Source: JANXUR01 sp038229415
GTDB taxonomy: Bacteria; Acidobacteriota; Terriglobia; Terriglobales; Acidobacteriaceae
Assembly (NCBI GenBank): GCA_038229415.1
Contig: JBBROM010000002.1
Span: 434,001-498,000, forward strand
Direction: 5' to 3'
DNA length: 64,000 bases
The stretch's first letter is position 1. Each line of letters begins with the position of its first letter. Both the position numbers and the translations under genes were made by a program. Below the pieces are notes generated by a model. The model saw nothing but the letters and a program-made list of their open reading frames with translations, searched no databases and was not told the origin of the DNA. Shown one piece after another: positions 42,788-52,351 of this stretch.

Positions 42788-43489
42788 TCAGGTCTGGCTT
42801 ACCTCGCCGGTCCACTCCCGATGATAGCTGTATTGGCTCGACCCGTCTTCATTCTCGCCAACAGACTCGCTTTGCTCCTCCCAAACATAATGGAACGTGG
42901 TCGTTCGCCTCGATATGCCATAAATGTCGTTGTAGGAAATCTCCCCCTGAAGAGTGAAGACATAATCGCTGCCCACGGTTAAGGCTTTAACCTCAATGGA
43001 CATTGGAACCTCAAACCGAATTCGCGTCACCTTGTTCTCGGGGCGGATGCTGCTTGGGACACTTGCATACTCAAAGGACGGATGACCTCTGCTTTCGGCA
43101 GAGTAGAAAGCGCATCCCCGAACCCTAACGTCATAGGCGTCCGTTAGGCCAAAATGCAAAACGTTCAGCCAAATATGATGCCCCCCAAGCAAGTCTCCAT
43201 CGATAGTGTCTCTCTCTATGACTGGGTCGCCCGACGGCCTTTCCATGGTTAGCCGTGCTCGTTCCTTGGCAATCATTGCTTCCAATGTATCGCTCGCTAT
43301 TTTGGCCTGTTTCTCAACGGCACCAAGCGTCTTGACCGCAGCGCGAACACCCAATGTAGTAATGACAACGATCACAATGGATAAGAGCAGGGTCACGTAG
43401 TCAGTCCATCCCGGTTCTATCCCGACGGTGACTTTTCTAAGGGGCCACTCCAGGACGTAAGTTAGGATTGTGAATGCTGTTATTTGCAT
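42788..43489 (-). CDS. Hypothetical protein with an N-terminal membrane helix and coiled coil
   Basis: 233 residues. A membrane helix at about 30-50 (VTLLLSIVIVVITTLGVRAAV) is followed by a predicted coiled coil (KTLGAVEKQAKIASDTLEAM, about 53-75) and a beta-rich cytosolic or periplasmic domain of 150 residues with no recognised family. There is no signal peptide. GC content and codon choice are lower than in neighbours, so it may be a horizontally acquired gene. ATG at 43489. Confidence 0.55.
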   Translation of the reverse strand: MQITAFTILTYVLEWPLRKVTVGIEPGWTDYVTLLLSIVIVVITTLGVRAAVKTLGAVEKQAKIASDTLEAMIAKERARLTMERPSGDPVIERDTIDGDLLGGHHIWLNVLHFGLTDAYDVRVRGCAFYSAESRGHPSFEYASVPSSIRPENKVTRIRFEVPMSIEVKALTVGSDYVFTLQGEISYNDIYGISRRTTTFHYVWEEQSESVGENEDGSSQYSYHREWTGEVSQT

Positions 43490-43530
43490 AATGTCGAAAG
43501 TGAGTGATGGAAAACGATTCTGAACTTGCT

Positions 43531-43563
43531 CAAGATTCTCCGGCTGCGCTCAGGATGACACAC
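43531..43563. repeat. Inverted partial copy of the GTCATCCTGAGCG repeat
   Basis: Read on the minus strand this begins GTGTGTCATCCTGAGCGCAGCC and so is a truncated, inverted member of the dispersed repeat family. It lies in the 95-bp gap before the isocitrate dehydrogenase 3' end. Confidence 0.45.
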
Positions 43564-43584
43564 CAGCAAATTGACACGACGCCC

Positions 43585-44586
43585 CTACCCCAGCGCCGCA
43601 ATAATCGCATCACTAAACTGCGTCGTACTGGCCGTCCCGCCCACATCCTTCGTCAACGACGTTTTCTCGCTGTACACCTTCTCAATCGCTTTCTGGATCC
43701 TTGCAGCCGCCGCGTGTTCGTTCAGGTATTCCAGCATAAGCAGCGAGGACCGCAGCAGCGCCGTCGGATTCGCAATACCCTTTCCTGCGATGTCCGGGGC
43801 CGAGCCGTGGACGGCTTCGAAGATCGCCACGCTCTCGCCGTAGTTCGCTCCGGGGACGAGTCCCAACCCGCCTTCAAAGCCTGAACACAGGTCGCTGAGA
43901 ATGTCGCCGTACAAATTTTCCATCAGCAGCACGTCGTACTGATACGGATTCGTCACCAACTGCATGCAGGTGTTGTCCACAATATGCTCGGCGTAAATAA
44001 TCTCGGGATATTCCTTCGCCACCTTGCGCGCGCAGTCCAGAAACAGGCCATCCGACAGCTTCATGATGTTGGCCTTGTGTACGCTGTGAATCTTTTTTCG
44101 GCCGTGCTTGCGGGCATATTCAAAGGCAAAACGCGAGATGCGCGTCGAAGCTTTTTCAGTGATGACCTTGATGCTCTCCACCACACCAGGGATCACTTCA
44201 TGCTCGATGCCCGAGTACAGTCCCTCCGTGTTCTCGCGCATCACGATCAGATTTACATCGGGATAGTGCGTCGGAACATTGGGCAGCGGACGGATCGGCC
44301 GGAAGTTCGCGTACAGTTCAAACTTCTTGCGCAGCGCCACGTTGATGCTTGAAAACCCCGTGCCAATCGGCGTGCTCACCGGCCCCTTCAGGCCGATCTT
44401 ATTGCGCTCGATGGAATCCAGTAGCGCGCGCGGAATCGTCTCGCCATATTTGGCGAACGCCGTGGCGCCGGCTTCGTAAGGCTCCCAATCGAACTTGAGG
44501 CCAGCCGCCTCTAAAATGCGCAGCACGGCAGCAGTCACTTCCGGCCCGATGCCATCCCCGGGGATCAGCGTAATGCGATAACTCAT
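43585..44586 (-). CDS. NAD-type isocitrate/isopropylmalate dehydrogenase family enzyme (likely isocitrate dehydrogenase)
   Basis: 333 residues of the beta-decarboxylating dehydrogenase family: GDGIGPEV at 9-16, substrate loop TGFSSINVALRKKFELYANF, RENTEGLYSGIEH, and metal-binding Asp residues in VDNTCMQL and YGDILSDLCSG. The substrate loop lacks the isopropylmalate pattern and resembles monomeric NAD-dependent isocitrate or homoisocitrate dehydrogenases. The most likely reaction is isocitrate to 2-oxoglutarate with NAD+. It is upstream of nothing co-transcribed; nrdR is 40 bp upstream on the same strand. Confidence 0.85.
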   Translation of the reverse strand: MSYRITLIPGDGIGPEVTAAVLRILEAAGLKFDWEPYEAGATAFAKYGETIPRALLDSIERNKIGLKGPVSTPIGTGFSSINVALRKKFELYANFRPIRPLPNVPTHYPDVNLIVMRENTEGLYSGIEHEVIPGVVESIKVITEKASTRISRFAFEYARKHGRKKIHSVHKANIMKLSDGLFLDCARKVAKEYPEIIYAEHIVDNTCMQLVTNPYQYDVLLMENLYGDILSDLCSGFEGGLGLVPGANYGESVAIFEAVHGSAPDIAGKGIANPTALLRSSLLMLEYLNEHAAAARIQKAIEKVYSEKTSLTKDVGGTASTTQFSDAIIAALG

Positions 44587-44626
44587 GGGAAAACTCTCCG
44601 CTTACTCGAAAAATCCTGTCGAAAAT

Positions 44627-45145
44627 CTAGTGGACGTTCTTGCCTTTGGGCGAGATGCTGACCGCTTCCTTGCCTGCGTCCCTACCCGATTCTTTGGACT
44701 TCAGCAAATCATTCAGCTCATTCATGAACTCGCTGACGTCCTTGAAGTCGAGATAGACCGAGGCGAACCGCACATACGCCACCTTGTCCAGCTTGCGCAG
44801 GCGGTGCATGATCAACTCACCGATTTCGCTGGTAGTGCGTTCGCGCTCGGCTGAATCAATCACAAAGGCTTCGGCATCGTTCACAATCTGTTCCAGCTTG
44901 GAGCTGGGTACGGGGCGCTTTTCGCAGGCGTGTAGCAGGCCGTTCAGCACCTTGTGCCGCTCAAACTTCTCGCGGCGGCCGTCCTTTTTCACCACCATGT
45001 AGGGAATTTCATCAATCCGCTCGTAGGTGGTAAAGCGCTTGCCGCACTCCAGACACTCGCGGCGACGCCGGATCGCGTCCGCTTCCTTGCTCTCGCGGGA
45101 GTCTACGACCTTGTCATTCTGGGCGGTACAGAAAGGGCATTTCAT
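44627..45145 (-). CDS. nrdR: Transcriptional repressor NrdR
   Basis: 172 residues: a zinc ribbon with Cys3, Cys6, Cys31 and Cys34 and an ATP-cone domain (MVVKKDGRREKFERHKVLNG). NrdR binds NrdR boxes upstream of ribonucleotide reductase genes when dATP is high; no such target is in this window. A 20-residue C-terminal tail rich in Lys and Ser is longer than in Escherichia. ATG at 45145. Confidence 0.94.
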   Translation of the reverse strand: MKCPFCTAQNDKVVDSRESKEADAIRRRRECLECGKRFTTYERIDEIPYMVVKKDGRREKFERHKVLNGLLHACEKRPVPSSKLEQIVNDAEAFVIDSAERERTTSEIGELIMHRLRKLDKVAYVRFASVYLDFKDVSEFMNELNDLLKSKESGRDAGKEAVSISPKGKNVH

Positions 45146-45295
45146 GAGGATTTAACGGCTCAGGGAGGCTCAACTACGCGAAAACACTCGCCCATCCACC
45201 TCGGTAATTGTAGCAGGACGCGGTGGCGCGAAACTGGAGCGAGAAAGATGCATGTTGCGCGGCTTCAACGAGTTAAGCCGACTTAAGCCGGAAAT

Positions 45296-46351
45296 CTAAG
45301 CCGCCGGTTTGGCGTCCGTCTGGTGCGTCTCTTCCGAAAGTTTCCGCAGCGATAGATGTTCGAGACGCGCCAGCACTAACCCAAAGGGAATCACAGCCAT
45401 GAACGTCACTAGCCACAGTAGAATGCCGCAACTGGTGGCCGTCTCCGGCTGTACATGGAAGATATTGTTGAGAGCGCTGATGGTGGCGAGTTGCGATCCG
45501 CCGCCTACGCCAGGCAATTGCAGAATTGATCCCACCATGCTGGATCCCATCAGCAGCAGCACGCGCGGTACGTTGATGAACGACATCGCTTCGCCGTAGG
45601 AGAGTGCCACTTCCTTGTAGGCCAACGCGATCACCCACCACATCAGCACTGAGGTGACCGCCGAACCGAGAAACGACACCGGCCCGTGGATGGTGTGCAG
45701 TCCGGTGCCGAAGTCACGAACTTTCACGCTAAGCTTCTGCCCAAAGTCGCCCGGAAAAATTTTCGCCACCCATTGCGCCACCCGTTCGCCTTGCGTGCTC
45801 ACGAGAAACGCTCCCAGCGCCAGTGCAGCGACAAAAACTACCAGCAGCAGTCCGCCGCGGTGCAGGGAGGTGGACATGGCGGCGCTCTTTTCGCCGCCAA
45901 ACTCGGCAATATCAAGGCTCGGGGAAAAGAAGATCGCCCACAGCATCAACGCAGCGAAGGCCCCGAGATCGAAAATGCGCTCCACCGTCCACACCGCAAT
46001 CTGCGAAGCAAAAGTTTGTCCGGTGCGGCGCGCGATCAAATAAGGACGCACGAACTCGCCTGGCCTTCCCAGTAGGGCCAACCCAGTGAAGCCAATAATC
46101 GTCGGCGCATAAATGGCCCAGATGCTGGCTTTGACCTTGGGGCCAAGCAGAATCCGCCAGCGAATCGCCCGTAGCAAATAGGCCACATAGATGAGGGCCA
46201 CGCCGAGCAGCACACGGTACAGTAGAACCTGGTCGGTCTGCCGCCAGAACTCGGCCCAGTCAAAGGTGCGCCATTCCTTGGCCTGTACGTAAATCAGAGC
46301 CGCCAAGGCCAGTATCACCACTACAGAAATCAGAATCCGCTTGCGACTCAT
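45296..46351 (-). CDS. Flippase-like (lysylphosphatidylglycerol synthase TM region) membrane protein
   Basis: 351 residues, eight or so helices, with the UPF0104/LPG-synthase TM pattern: AYLLRAIRWRILLGP near 60, TGLALLGRPGEFVRPYLIARR near 95 and a VERIFDLGAFAAL segment. Family members move or bind lipids or isoprenoid glycolipids in the membrane. The soluble MprF transferase domain is absent. It is divergent from the barrel-protein cluster and separated from nrdR by 150 bp. Confidence 0.8.
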   Translation of the reverse strand: MSRKRILISVVVILALAALIYVQAKEWRTFDWAEFWRQTDQVLLYRVLLGVALIYVAYLLRAIRWRILLGPKVKASIWAIYAPTIIGFTGLALLGRPGEFVRPYLIARRTGQTFASQIAVWTVERIFDLGAFAALMLWAIFFSPSLDIAEFGGEKSAAMSTSLHRGGLLLVVFVAALALGAFLVSTQGERVAQWVAKIFPGDFGQKLSVKVRDFGTGLHTIHGPVSFLGSAVTSVLMWWVIALAYKEVALSYGEAMSFINVPRVLLLMGSSMVGSILQLPGVGGGSQLATISALNNIFHVQPETATSCGILLWLVTFMAVIPFGLVLARLEHLSLRKLSEETHQTDAKPAA

Positions 46352-46562
46352 TTAGCTCCATGCGTCCGCGCGGCAGCACCAAGAACGGTGGCGACTGGTT
46401 GCGGGCACGCCTAGCCAAAGTAAATGAGCCGACCCCGATGGTCAAACGGCGTGAGCTGCGAAAGCGCATCTTTGGACGCAACTTCGCACACAACCCGAAG
46501 CCCGCCCTTTACAATCAAATGAATACAATCAACCTTAGAAGATCGTCTTTTGGAGGCAGTGG

Positions 46563-47219
46563 GTGCTCAATCTGCTCAATCAGAAATTATTGGCTCTTGC
46601 TTTTTGTGGTGTCATGGCGGTTTCCATCACGTCGCGTCCGGTTTCAGCACAAACCATCGTTCCGCCGTCTGAGAAGAAGAACGAAGCCGCGTTCCTCGTA
46701 GGCGTGAATCAGATTGCCGACCGCAGCACCTCGCTCGGCAAGCTCTCCTTCGATCGCGGCCTGCATTATCAGGCCGTTTATGCTCGCGATATCTGGGGCG
46801 TTCGCTGGCTCCACTTTTTCCTGGAGGCCCCGGTCATCTATACGCCGCAGGTCAAGATCAACAAGAGCAGCCCCGGCGACCCGGCCGCTTCCTACAGCAA
46901 CTTCCTGTTCATCCCCGGAGTCCGCGCCAAGTTCTTTCCGCGGCGCTGGTATTCGCCCTGGCTCAGCGCGGGCTATGGCTACTCCACCTCCAGCGCCAGC
47001 GGCCACTTGCTGGATGGCGCAGTGAACAACCAGACGCGAACCGCCAGCGGCAAAGCTTGGCAGTACGGGGGCGGCATTGACTTCAAGGTCACGTCGCGAT
47101 TCTCCGTACGCGCCGAGACGCGTGATTTTTACACGGTAGTGCCAGCGCTGGCGTTGCCGCAAAACGACTCTCGCAATCGCAACCTGCTGTACTCGGCGGG
47201 CATTGTCTTCCACTTTTGA
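46563..47219 (+). CDS. Outer-membrane beta-barrel protein, paralogue 1
   Basis: 218 residues from a GTG with a TTGGAGG ribosome-binding site. A signal peptide is followed by alternating amphipathic strands, and the protein ends IVFHF, a terminal Phe as needed by the BAM machinery. Conserved elements shared with the next two genes are a PGVRAKF-type turn, the GGGIDFKV strand and RAETRDFY. It is the first of three tandem paralogues on the same strand; no ligand can be inferred. Confidence 0.72.
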   Translation: MLNLLNQKLLALAFCGVMAVSITSRPVSAQTIVPPSEKKNEAAFLVGVNQIADRSTSLGKLSFDRGLHYQAVYARDIWGVRWLHFFLEAPVIYTPQVKINKSSPGDPAASYSNFLFIPGVRAKFFPRRWYSPWLSAGYGYSTSSASGHLLDGAVNNQTRTASGKAWQYGGGIDFKVTSRFSVRAETRDFYTVVPALALPQNDSRNRNLLYSAGIVFHF

Positions 47220-47408
47220 GGCTGCAGATTCCAGCAACGCGAATTTGGTGCCGAAGATTGGGCTGATCCGCATGGGGCTTCGGCCCCGTTTGCTGGCCAG
47301 CGAAGTTGTCCTTTCTGGTTCCTCCGGAAATATGGTTGTCAGCCAACCTGCACGCGAGCCACAGAATCAAAGTAGGTAGTCTGCGCACGTTTATTCGGAG
47401 GTATCACT

Positions 47409-48059
47409 GTGCTTAAGTTCCGCCTGATTGCCGGAGTCCTCGTTCTGTTCGTCGCCAGCTGTGCATTCGCTCAAAAGGACGAAATTGCCGTGCTCGGCGG
47501 TACCACGTTTACCAGTTCGCGTGGCTTCTTCAATCCGGTCACCTGTTTGCCGGGCGTAAGCTGCAATTCGGGGGCGCTTTCCTTCGGGCACAACTTTACC
47601 GTGGAGGGAGCTTACGCGCACCGCATCTTCAATGGTCACCTGTTCAATGTGAAGATCGAGGCTCCGTTTGTGGGGGGCAACTCGATCTCGGTGGCCAGCA
47701 ATAACCCTTCGGCGGCTTCGCCGCCGAAGGATTATTCCGCTCTTTACTTCACGCCAGGACTACGGGTTACGGCGATTCCGTTCGCGGGCATCTCCCCGTG
47801 GGTGAGCGCAGGGGGCGGGTTGGCTCGTTTCGGGCCCAACGGCAAGCTGTTGAACGGCACTGTCAACCCCAGCAGTAACGCCAACACGACCAGCGCATTT
47901 CAGTTCGGGGGCGGGCTGGATTTCAAGATCCTGCCCTTTGTCGCGGTGCGCGGCGAAGTTCGCGACTTCTATACGAGCCTCCCGAATCTGGACGAAATCA
48001 CCTTCGGGGGCAGATCTCACAACGTAATCGTCTCGGGCGGACTAGTGTTCCACTTCTAG
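47409..48059 (+). CDS. Outer-membrane beta-barrel protein, paralogue 2
   Basis: 216 residues from a GTG with a strong GGAGG (spacing about 8). It has a signal peptide ending CAFAQ, barrel strands including YFTPGLRVTAIPF, GGGLDFKILPFVAVRGEVRD and a terminal VFHF. It is clearly homologous to the flanking copies but diverged, notably in the loops (a Cys pair in VTCLPGVSCNSG). Confidence 0.72.
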   Translation: MLKFRLIAGVLVLFVASCAFAQKDEIAVLGGTTFTSSRGFFNPVTCLPGVSCNSGALSFGHNFTVEGAYAHRIFNGHLFNVKIEAPFVGGNSISVASNNPSAASPPKDYSALYFTPGLRVTAIPFAGISPWVSAGGGLARFGPNGKLLNGTVNPSSNANTTSAFQFGGGLDFKILPFVAVRGEVRDFYTSLPNLDEITFGGRSHNVIVSGGLVFHF

Positions 48060-48199
48060 TTGTCGAGCACGCTGGGCGCGAGCAGTGAGATACCAGGGCC
48101 GAGCCGCACTGCACCATTGGAGGTCGGGGCGAGTTCGGCCTTCGCCCGCGCACTTTCGCAGAGGCGACGGTACAATTTCAAAGTGAGGTGTTCTGCTTG

Positions 48200-48913
48200 A
48201 TGAAATTTTCAAAACGAGTGGGGAAGTTTGCCCTGAAACCGGCCCGGTTTGCGTTCGCTGCGATTCTGCCGGCGCTTTTTTTTACCACGTTTGCCTTGGC
48301 CCAGCAGCCTGCGGCAGCTCCCGCCGCTACCACGCCGGCTCCTTACGCTGCCAGGAACGAAGTCTTCCTAGTGGTCGGCCAGGTGCTGGTACCAGACCAC
48401 AACATTTCGCCGAACGGCGGATTCAGCACCAACGCGCTGACGTTCAAAGGTGGTGCGGCGTTTGAGATTGGCCTCGCCCGGCGCATCGCGACCATGGATC
48501 ACTTTACGGTTACGGCGGAACTGCCATTCGCCATCTTGCCGCAGGTAAAGCTCGGCAGGTCCAGCGGAGGCAATGCCGCCACCAACTATTCAGCAGCCTT
48601 TGCCACGCCGAGCTTGCGGCTTAGCTTTCGGCCCGGCAGCCGTCTGCAGCCTTGGGCGAGCGGAGGCGCGGGCTATGCTCGCGAAGAGGGGGGCAATACC
48701 CTGGTGGATGGTTCCATCAACGCCCAGTCGCGCATCTCGAACACCTATGCCATTCAGTTTGGCGCGGGTGTGGACTATCGGTTTAGCAAGTACATTTCAT
48801 TCCGCGCGGACGGGCGAGATTTTTTTGCTCCCTTACCCAAGCTCGGCGTAACCCAGACCGACAGCCGCGGCCACAACGTGATTTACGGCGGTGGTGTGGT
48901 GCTGCACTTCTAG
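48200..48913 (+). CDS. Outer-membrane beta-barrel protein, paralogue 3
   Basis: 237 residues from the ATG at 48200, preceded by GAGGTG. It has a signal peptide (about 1-38), a low-complexity Ala/Pro stretch, the strands ATPSLRLSFRPG and FGAGVDYRF, the RADGRDFF motif and a terminal VLHF. It is the third tandem paralogue and lies just upstream of the SRP RNA gene. Confidence 0.72.
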   Translation: MKFSKRVGKFALKPARFAFAAILPALFFTTFALAQQPAAAPAATTPAPYAARNEVFLVVGQVLVPDHNISPNGGFSTNALTFKGGAAFEIGLARRIATMDHFTVTAELPFAILPQVKLGRSSGGNAATNYSAAFATPSLRLSFRPGSRLQPWASGGAGYAREEGGNTLVDGSINAQSRISNTYAIQFGAGVDYRFSKYISFRADGRDFFAPLPKLGVTQTDSRGHNVIYGGGVVLHF

Positions 48914-48992
48914 AGCTTCTAGCGCTGGCGCGTGCCCGGACAAGACTACGTGCGACATGCGCCGCGTGCGATCCGATGCTAAAATCGTTGAG

Positions 48993-49093
48993 CAGGCATC
49001 GGTCCTACGCGACGTAATCCCGCCAACCCCGCCAGGTCCGGAAGGAAGCAACGGTAACGGGCTAGTACGTGTGCAGTGGGCTCCCGATGCTTG
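48993..49093 (+). ncRNA. ffs: Signal recognition particle RNA (small bacterial type)
   Basis: The apical SRP loop sequence GGTCCGGAAGGAAGCA is at 49035-49050, followed by ACGGTAACGGG. The ends CAGGCATCGG and CCGATGCTTG pair over 10 positions, giving an RNA of about 101 nt, and TTATTTTTT follows as a terminator. The RNA forms the ribonucleoprotein with Ffh that targets membrane proteins. Exact ends are estimated from the pairing. Confidence 0.93.
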
Positions 49094-49120
49094 TTATTTT
49101 TTGGAGCTTGCCGTGAAGCG

Positions 49121-50329
49121 CTAAGGGTGTTTCCGACTCTCAGCGATGCCCTCTGCCGTATAGCCTTCCCATTCCCACGGCGTCACCGAGTCCCCCAAAA
49201 TCGTCTCCAGCAGCGGACGAAATGCAGCCTCACCGTTGTCGCTGTTGGTCAGTACGATCATGCAAGTCTGCCGCCGCTCAAAGCAAATCATGTAGTTCTG
49301 CGCGCCGTCGCCGTGGCCCTCTTTAAAGAACGCACGACCGAATTTCGTGTGCATCAGCAGTCCCCACCCCATGCCGTAAGCCAGTCCCACGGCGTCAGCT
49401 TCTTTGCCCGACGCATCGTCCGGACGGCTGCCGAACTGATGAGGCGTATGGATGCGAATGAACGGAGTCAAGGCTATCTTGCGCGTCGGCTTTTTCAAAA
49501 CTGTTCCAGCAAACCATGCGCTCGCGAAGCGGGCCAAGTCTTCCGCGCTGGCGGTCATGGAGCCAGCTGCGCGCGGCTGCATTCTCCGCGTCTGCGCCAC
49601 AAATTGCCATTCCGCGTCGTAGCGATCCGCGATATTTGCTGCAAATTCTTCACGGTAGGTAAGGCTGGTACGGGCCATGCCGAGCGGACCGAAGATCGCT
49701 GCCTGCATCAGCTCATCGAGTGGCTTTTGCTTCTGTTGTTCAATAATGTACTGCACCAGATTGATGCCCTCGCCGGAATATTGAAACTGTGTCCCCGGTG
49801 TGAAGTGGAGGTGCATCTTTTTGTCCGGTTCAAGGGAGGCAAAGTTCGCCAGTCCGCCGGTATGGGCGAGCAGCATGCGCGGCGTCACCGCGGGCCACGC
49901 CGGGTCGCGCACCAGAGCGGATGCGGTCTGGCGGTAAGGCTCGTACTGATCTAGCGCCTTCGGAAGTTGTTTCGCGACCGGCTGATCCAGATTAAATTCG
50001 CCGCGTTCCACCAGTTGCATCACGTAGGTGGCGAAAATTCCCTTGGTGATGGATGCAGCCCAAGTGGTGGTGTCCCGCTCCATCGGCGCTGGCGGTTCGG
50101 TATGACGCAGGCCGTAAGCCATGCTCCATACCAGCCGTCCGCGATCCATCACCGCAATTTGCGCGCCTGTAACTTTGGCGGCGGATAACGTCTTACGGGC
50201 AAAGGCTTCCGCTTCGGCGACCGATATATGCGACCCATCCAGGCGCCGAAGGGACGCCGATTTCGGACCCTCCGCAAACAGCGATCCAGAAAGAGCAAGA
50301 AGTAATATCGAGGCAATCGTCAGGCGCAT
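49121..50329 (-). CDS. Secreted serine hydrolase, beta-lactamase/class C esterase family
   Basis: 402 residues with a signal peptide (1-19). The SxxK motif is SITK near 92-95 (in AASITKGIF), and YSGEG near 190 stands in the Y-x-N position (Gly for Asn). HGDG near 343 matches the HxG motif of the third element. Members include esterases, D-aminopeptidases and peptidoglycan-modifying enzymes; the substrate is unknown. It is divergent from fabH, with a 288-bp gap that holds no recognisable gene. Confidence 0.85.
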   Translation of the reverse strand: MRLTIASILLLALSGSLFAEGPKSASLRRLDGSHISVAEAEAFARKTLSAAKVTGAQIAVMDRGRLVWSMAYGLRHTEPPAPMERDTTTWAASITKGIFATYVMQLVERGEFNLDQPVAKQLPKALDQYEPYRQTASALVRDPAWPAVTPRMLLAHTGGLANFASLEPDKKMHLHFTPGTQFQYSGEGINLVQYIIEQQKQKPLDELMQAAIFGPLGMARTSLTYREEFAANIADRYDAEWQFVAQTRRMQPRAAGSMTASAEDLARFASAWFAGTVLKKPTRKIALTPFIRIHTPHQFGSRPDDASGKEADAVGLAYGMGWGLLMHTKFGRAFFKEGHGDGAQNYMICFERRQTCMIVLTNSDNGEAAFRPLLETILGDSVTPWEWEGYTAEGIAESRKHP

Positions 50330-50617
50330 CAGTTGATGCTACAGCTTCGCACAAGCCTCATGCGAAGCCTGAACTCGTGTCGCCATGGCACCGTAAAAGC
50401 CTACTCCGGAGTCTTGCGTGCCACTTCAGACGAATGCTGCACTCTCGCAAGACTCTTCCTCCGACGGCAGCAATCGAATTCAGCCGCCCGCAATAGCCCA
50501 TTCGAGCCATCAGCTTGTGAGCCGCATTGGACACATCCCCTACCCCTGCCGCACAATAATTGTTTACTCAAAATCAAACGTTCGATCACATTTAGATATC
50601 AATTGGAGCCAGCCGTT

Positions 50618-51628
50618 TTGTCTTCCCCGCGAAGTACCTTGCACGGTGTAAAGATCACTGCCCTCGGCACCTACGTTCCGCCCCGCCTGCTCACCAACGC
50701 CGACCTTGAAAAACTCGTCGAGACCACCGACGAATGGATCATGTCGCGCGTCGGCATCAGGGAGCGCCACATCGTGGATAAAGGTGTGGCCACCAGCGAT
50801 CTCGCAGTAGAGGCCGCCAAGCGCGCTCTGGCCGAACGCGGCCTCACGCCCGATGATATTGACCTGATCATCGTGGGCACGGTCACGCCGGACATGATGT
50901 TCCCCTCGACGGCGTGTCTGGTGCAGCACAAACTCGGTGCGAAAAAAGTTTGGGGATTCGACATTCTTGCCGCCTGCTCGTCCTTCGTATATTCGCTGCA
51001 AATGGGCGCACAGTTCGTCGCCACGGGCGCGCACAAGCGGGTGATGGTCATCGGCGCCGACGTGATGTCCTCGATCATTGACTACACCGACCGCGCGACC
51101 TGCGTGATCTTCGGTGACGGCGCAGGTGCGGTGATTTTGGAACGCACCGAGCCGGAAGAAACCGGCATGATTGACTTTGAGCACTCGATTGATGGTTCGG
51201 GCGGGGTTTCGTTGTATATGCCCGGCGGCGGCAGCCTGCACCCCTCGACGCACGAAACCGTGGACCAGAAGATGCACTTCGTTCACCAGGATGGCGGAGC
51301 CGTGTTCAAGTTTGCGGTGCGCAACATGGCGGACGTTTGCGAGACCCTGCTCAGCCGCAACAACCTAAAGGGCGAAGATATTGACGTTTTCATCCCCCAT
51401 CAGGCGAACCTGCGCATCATCAAAGCGACGGGCGACCGCATCGGCCTGCGCGATGGCGCGACGATTATCAACATTGAAAAATACGGCAACACCACCGCTG
51501 GCACAATTCCTCTAGGCATGCACACCGCGCGCGAGGACGGAAAGTTAAAGAAGGGAAGTCTAGTGATGCTGGCCGCCGTAGGCGCAGGATTCACCGTAGG
51601 CGGAACGCTGCTCCGGTGGGAGTGCTAA
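50618..51628 (+). CDS. fabH: 3-oxoacyl-ACP synthase III
   Basis: 336 residues from a TTG at 50618 with TTGGAG upstream; the longer open frame to 50333 adds 95 residues without similarity and is rejected. The catalytic triad is present: Cys in LAACSSFVY near 118, His in PHQANLRI near 263 and Asn in YGNTTAGT near 293. FabH starts fatty acid synthesis by condensing acetyl-CoA (or a branched primer) with malonyl-ACP. There are no other fatty acid genes nearby. Confidence 0.93.
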   Translation: MSSPRSTLHGVKITALGTYVPPRLLTNADLEKLVETTDEWIMSRVGIRERHIVDKGVATSDLAVEAAKRALAERGLTPDDIDLIIVGTVTPDMMFPSTACLVQHKLGAKKVWGFDILAACSSFVYSLQMGAQFVATGAHKRVMVIGADVMSSIIDYTDRATCVIFGDGAGAVILERTEPEETGMIDFEHSIDGSGGVSLYMPGGGSLHPSTHETVDQKMHFVHQDGGAVFKFAVRNMADVCETLLSRNNLKGEDIDVFIPHQANLRIIKATGDRIGLRDGATIINIEKYGNTTAGTIPLGMHTAREDGKLKKGSLVMLAAVGAGFTVGGTLLRWEC

Positions 51629-51650
51629 TCCGCTAGTTTTGTCTCAACTG

Positions 51651-51707
51651 TGTCATCCCGACCGGAGTGAACCGGACGCAGTCAGGCTCACGGAGTGGAG
51701 GGACCTT
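51651..51707. repeat. Diverged member of the GTCATCC repeat family
   Basis: TGTCATCCCGACCGGAGTGA opens this copy and GTGGAGGGACCTTGTG closes it; the flank is more diverged than in the other copies. It lies in the 219-bp gap between fabH and ssb. Confidence 0.45.
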
Positions 51708-51847
51708 GTGTTTGCGTTCGTAGCCAAGCGGCTAAAACCCGAAACCGTGTCCATGGTAGATTCTGCATTTCCCGTTCCGGCACTCCCCCAAAACATCCAC
51801 TGCCCGCCTTCTGCTATAGTGGCGCTTCGGAAGGCAAGGAGCCTGTT

Positions 51848-52333
51848 ATGTCGAAGAGCGTGAACAAAGTTACCCTGCTTGGCCATGTCGGCAAGGAGCC
51901 CGAGATTCGTACCACTCCGGGCGGCATGAATGTGGCCAGCTTCAGCATCGCCACCAATGACCGCTTCAAAGACAAAGACGGCAACTGGCAGGATCGCACG
52001 GAATGGCACAACGTGGTTGCCTTTCAGCGCACCGCCGAGATCGTCCGCGACTATGTGAAAAAGGGCAATCAGCTTTACATTGAAGGCAAACTGCAAACCC
52101 GTTCATGGGACGACAAGGAGTCTGGCCAGAAGAAGTATCGGACGGAGATTCTGGTGAATGAGTTGGTGCTGATCGGCGGCCGCAGCGGCGGCGACGAAGG
52201 CAGCGGAAGCGGCTACACCCGCAAGAGCAGCGGAGGGTCGTCCTCGTCATCAGGCAGCAGCAGCAACTACGACCAGCGTGCCCCCGATGATCTGCCAACA
52301 GCTCCGATCACCGACGATGACGTGCCGTTCTAG
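51848..52333 (+). CDS. ssb: Single-stranded DNA-binding protein
   Basis: 161 residues from the ATG at 51848 (AAGGAG upstream). An OB fold (residues 1-110: KVTLLGHVGKEPEIRTTPGG, WHNVVAFQRTAEIVRDYVKKG, LYIEGKLQTRSW) is followed by a Gly/Ser-rich linker and the acidic tail ending DDDVPF, which recruits partner proteins. It coats ssDNA in replication and repair. Confidence 0.95.
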   Translation: MSKSVNKVTLLGHVGKEPEIRTTPGGMNVASFSIATNDRFKDKDGNWQDRTEWHNVVAFQRTAEIVRDYVKKGNQLYIEGKLQTRSWDDKESGQKKYRTEILVNELVLIGGRSGGDEGSGSGYTRKSSGGSSSSSGSSSNYDQRAPDDLPTAPITDDDVPF

Positions 52334-52351
52334 TTCAGCGATGGGGAAAAT

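Noticed and set aside
50333..50617. N-terminal extension of fabH
   Set aside because: No similarity to the family; the TTG at 50618 has a ribosome-binding site and gives the usual FabH length.
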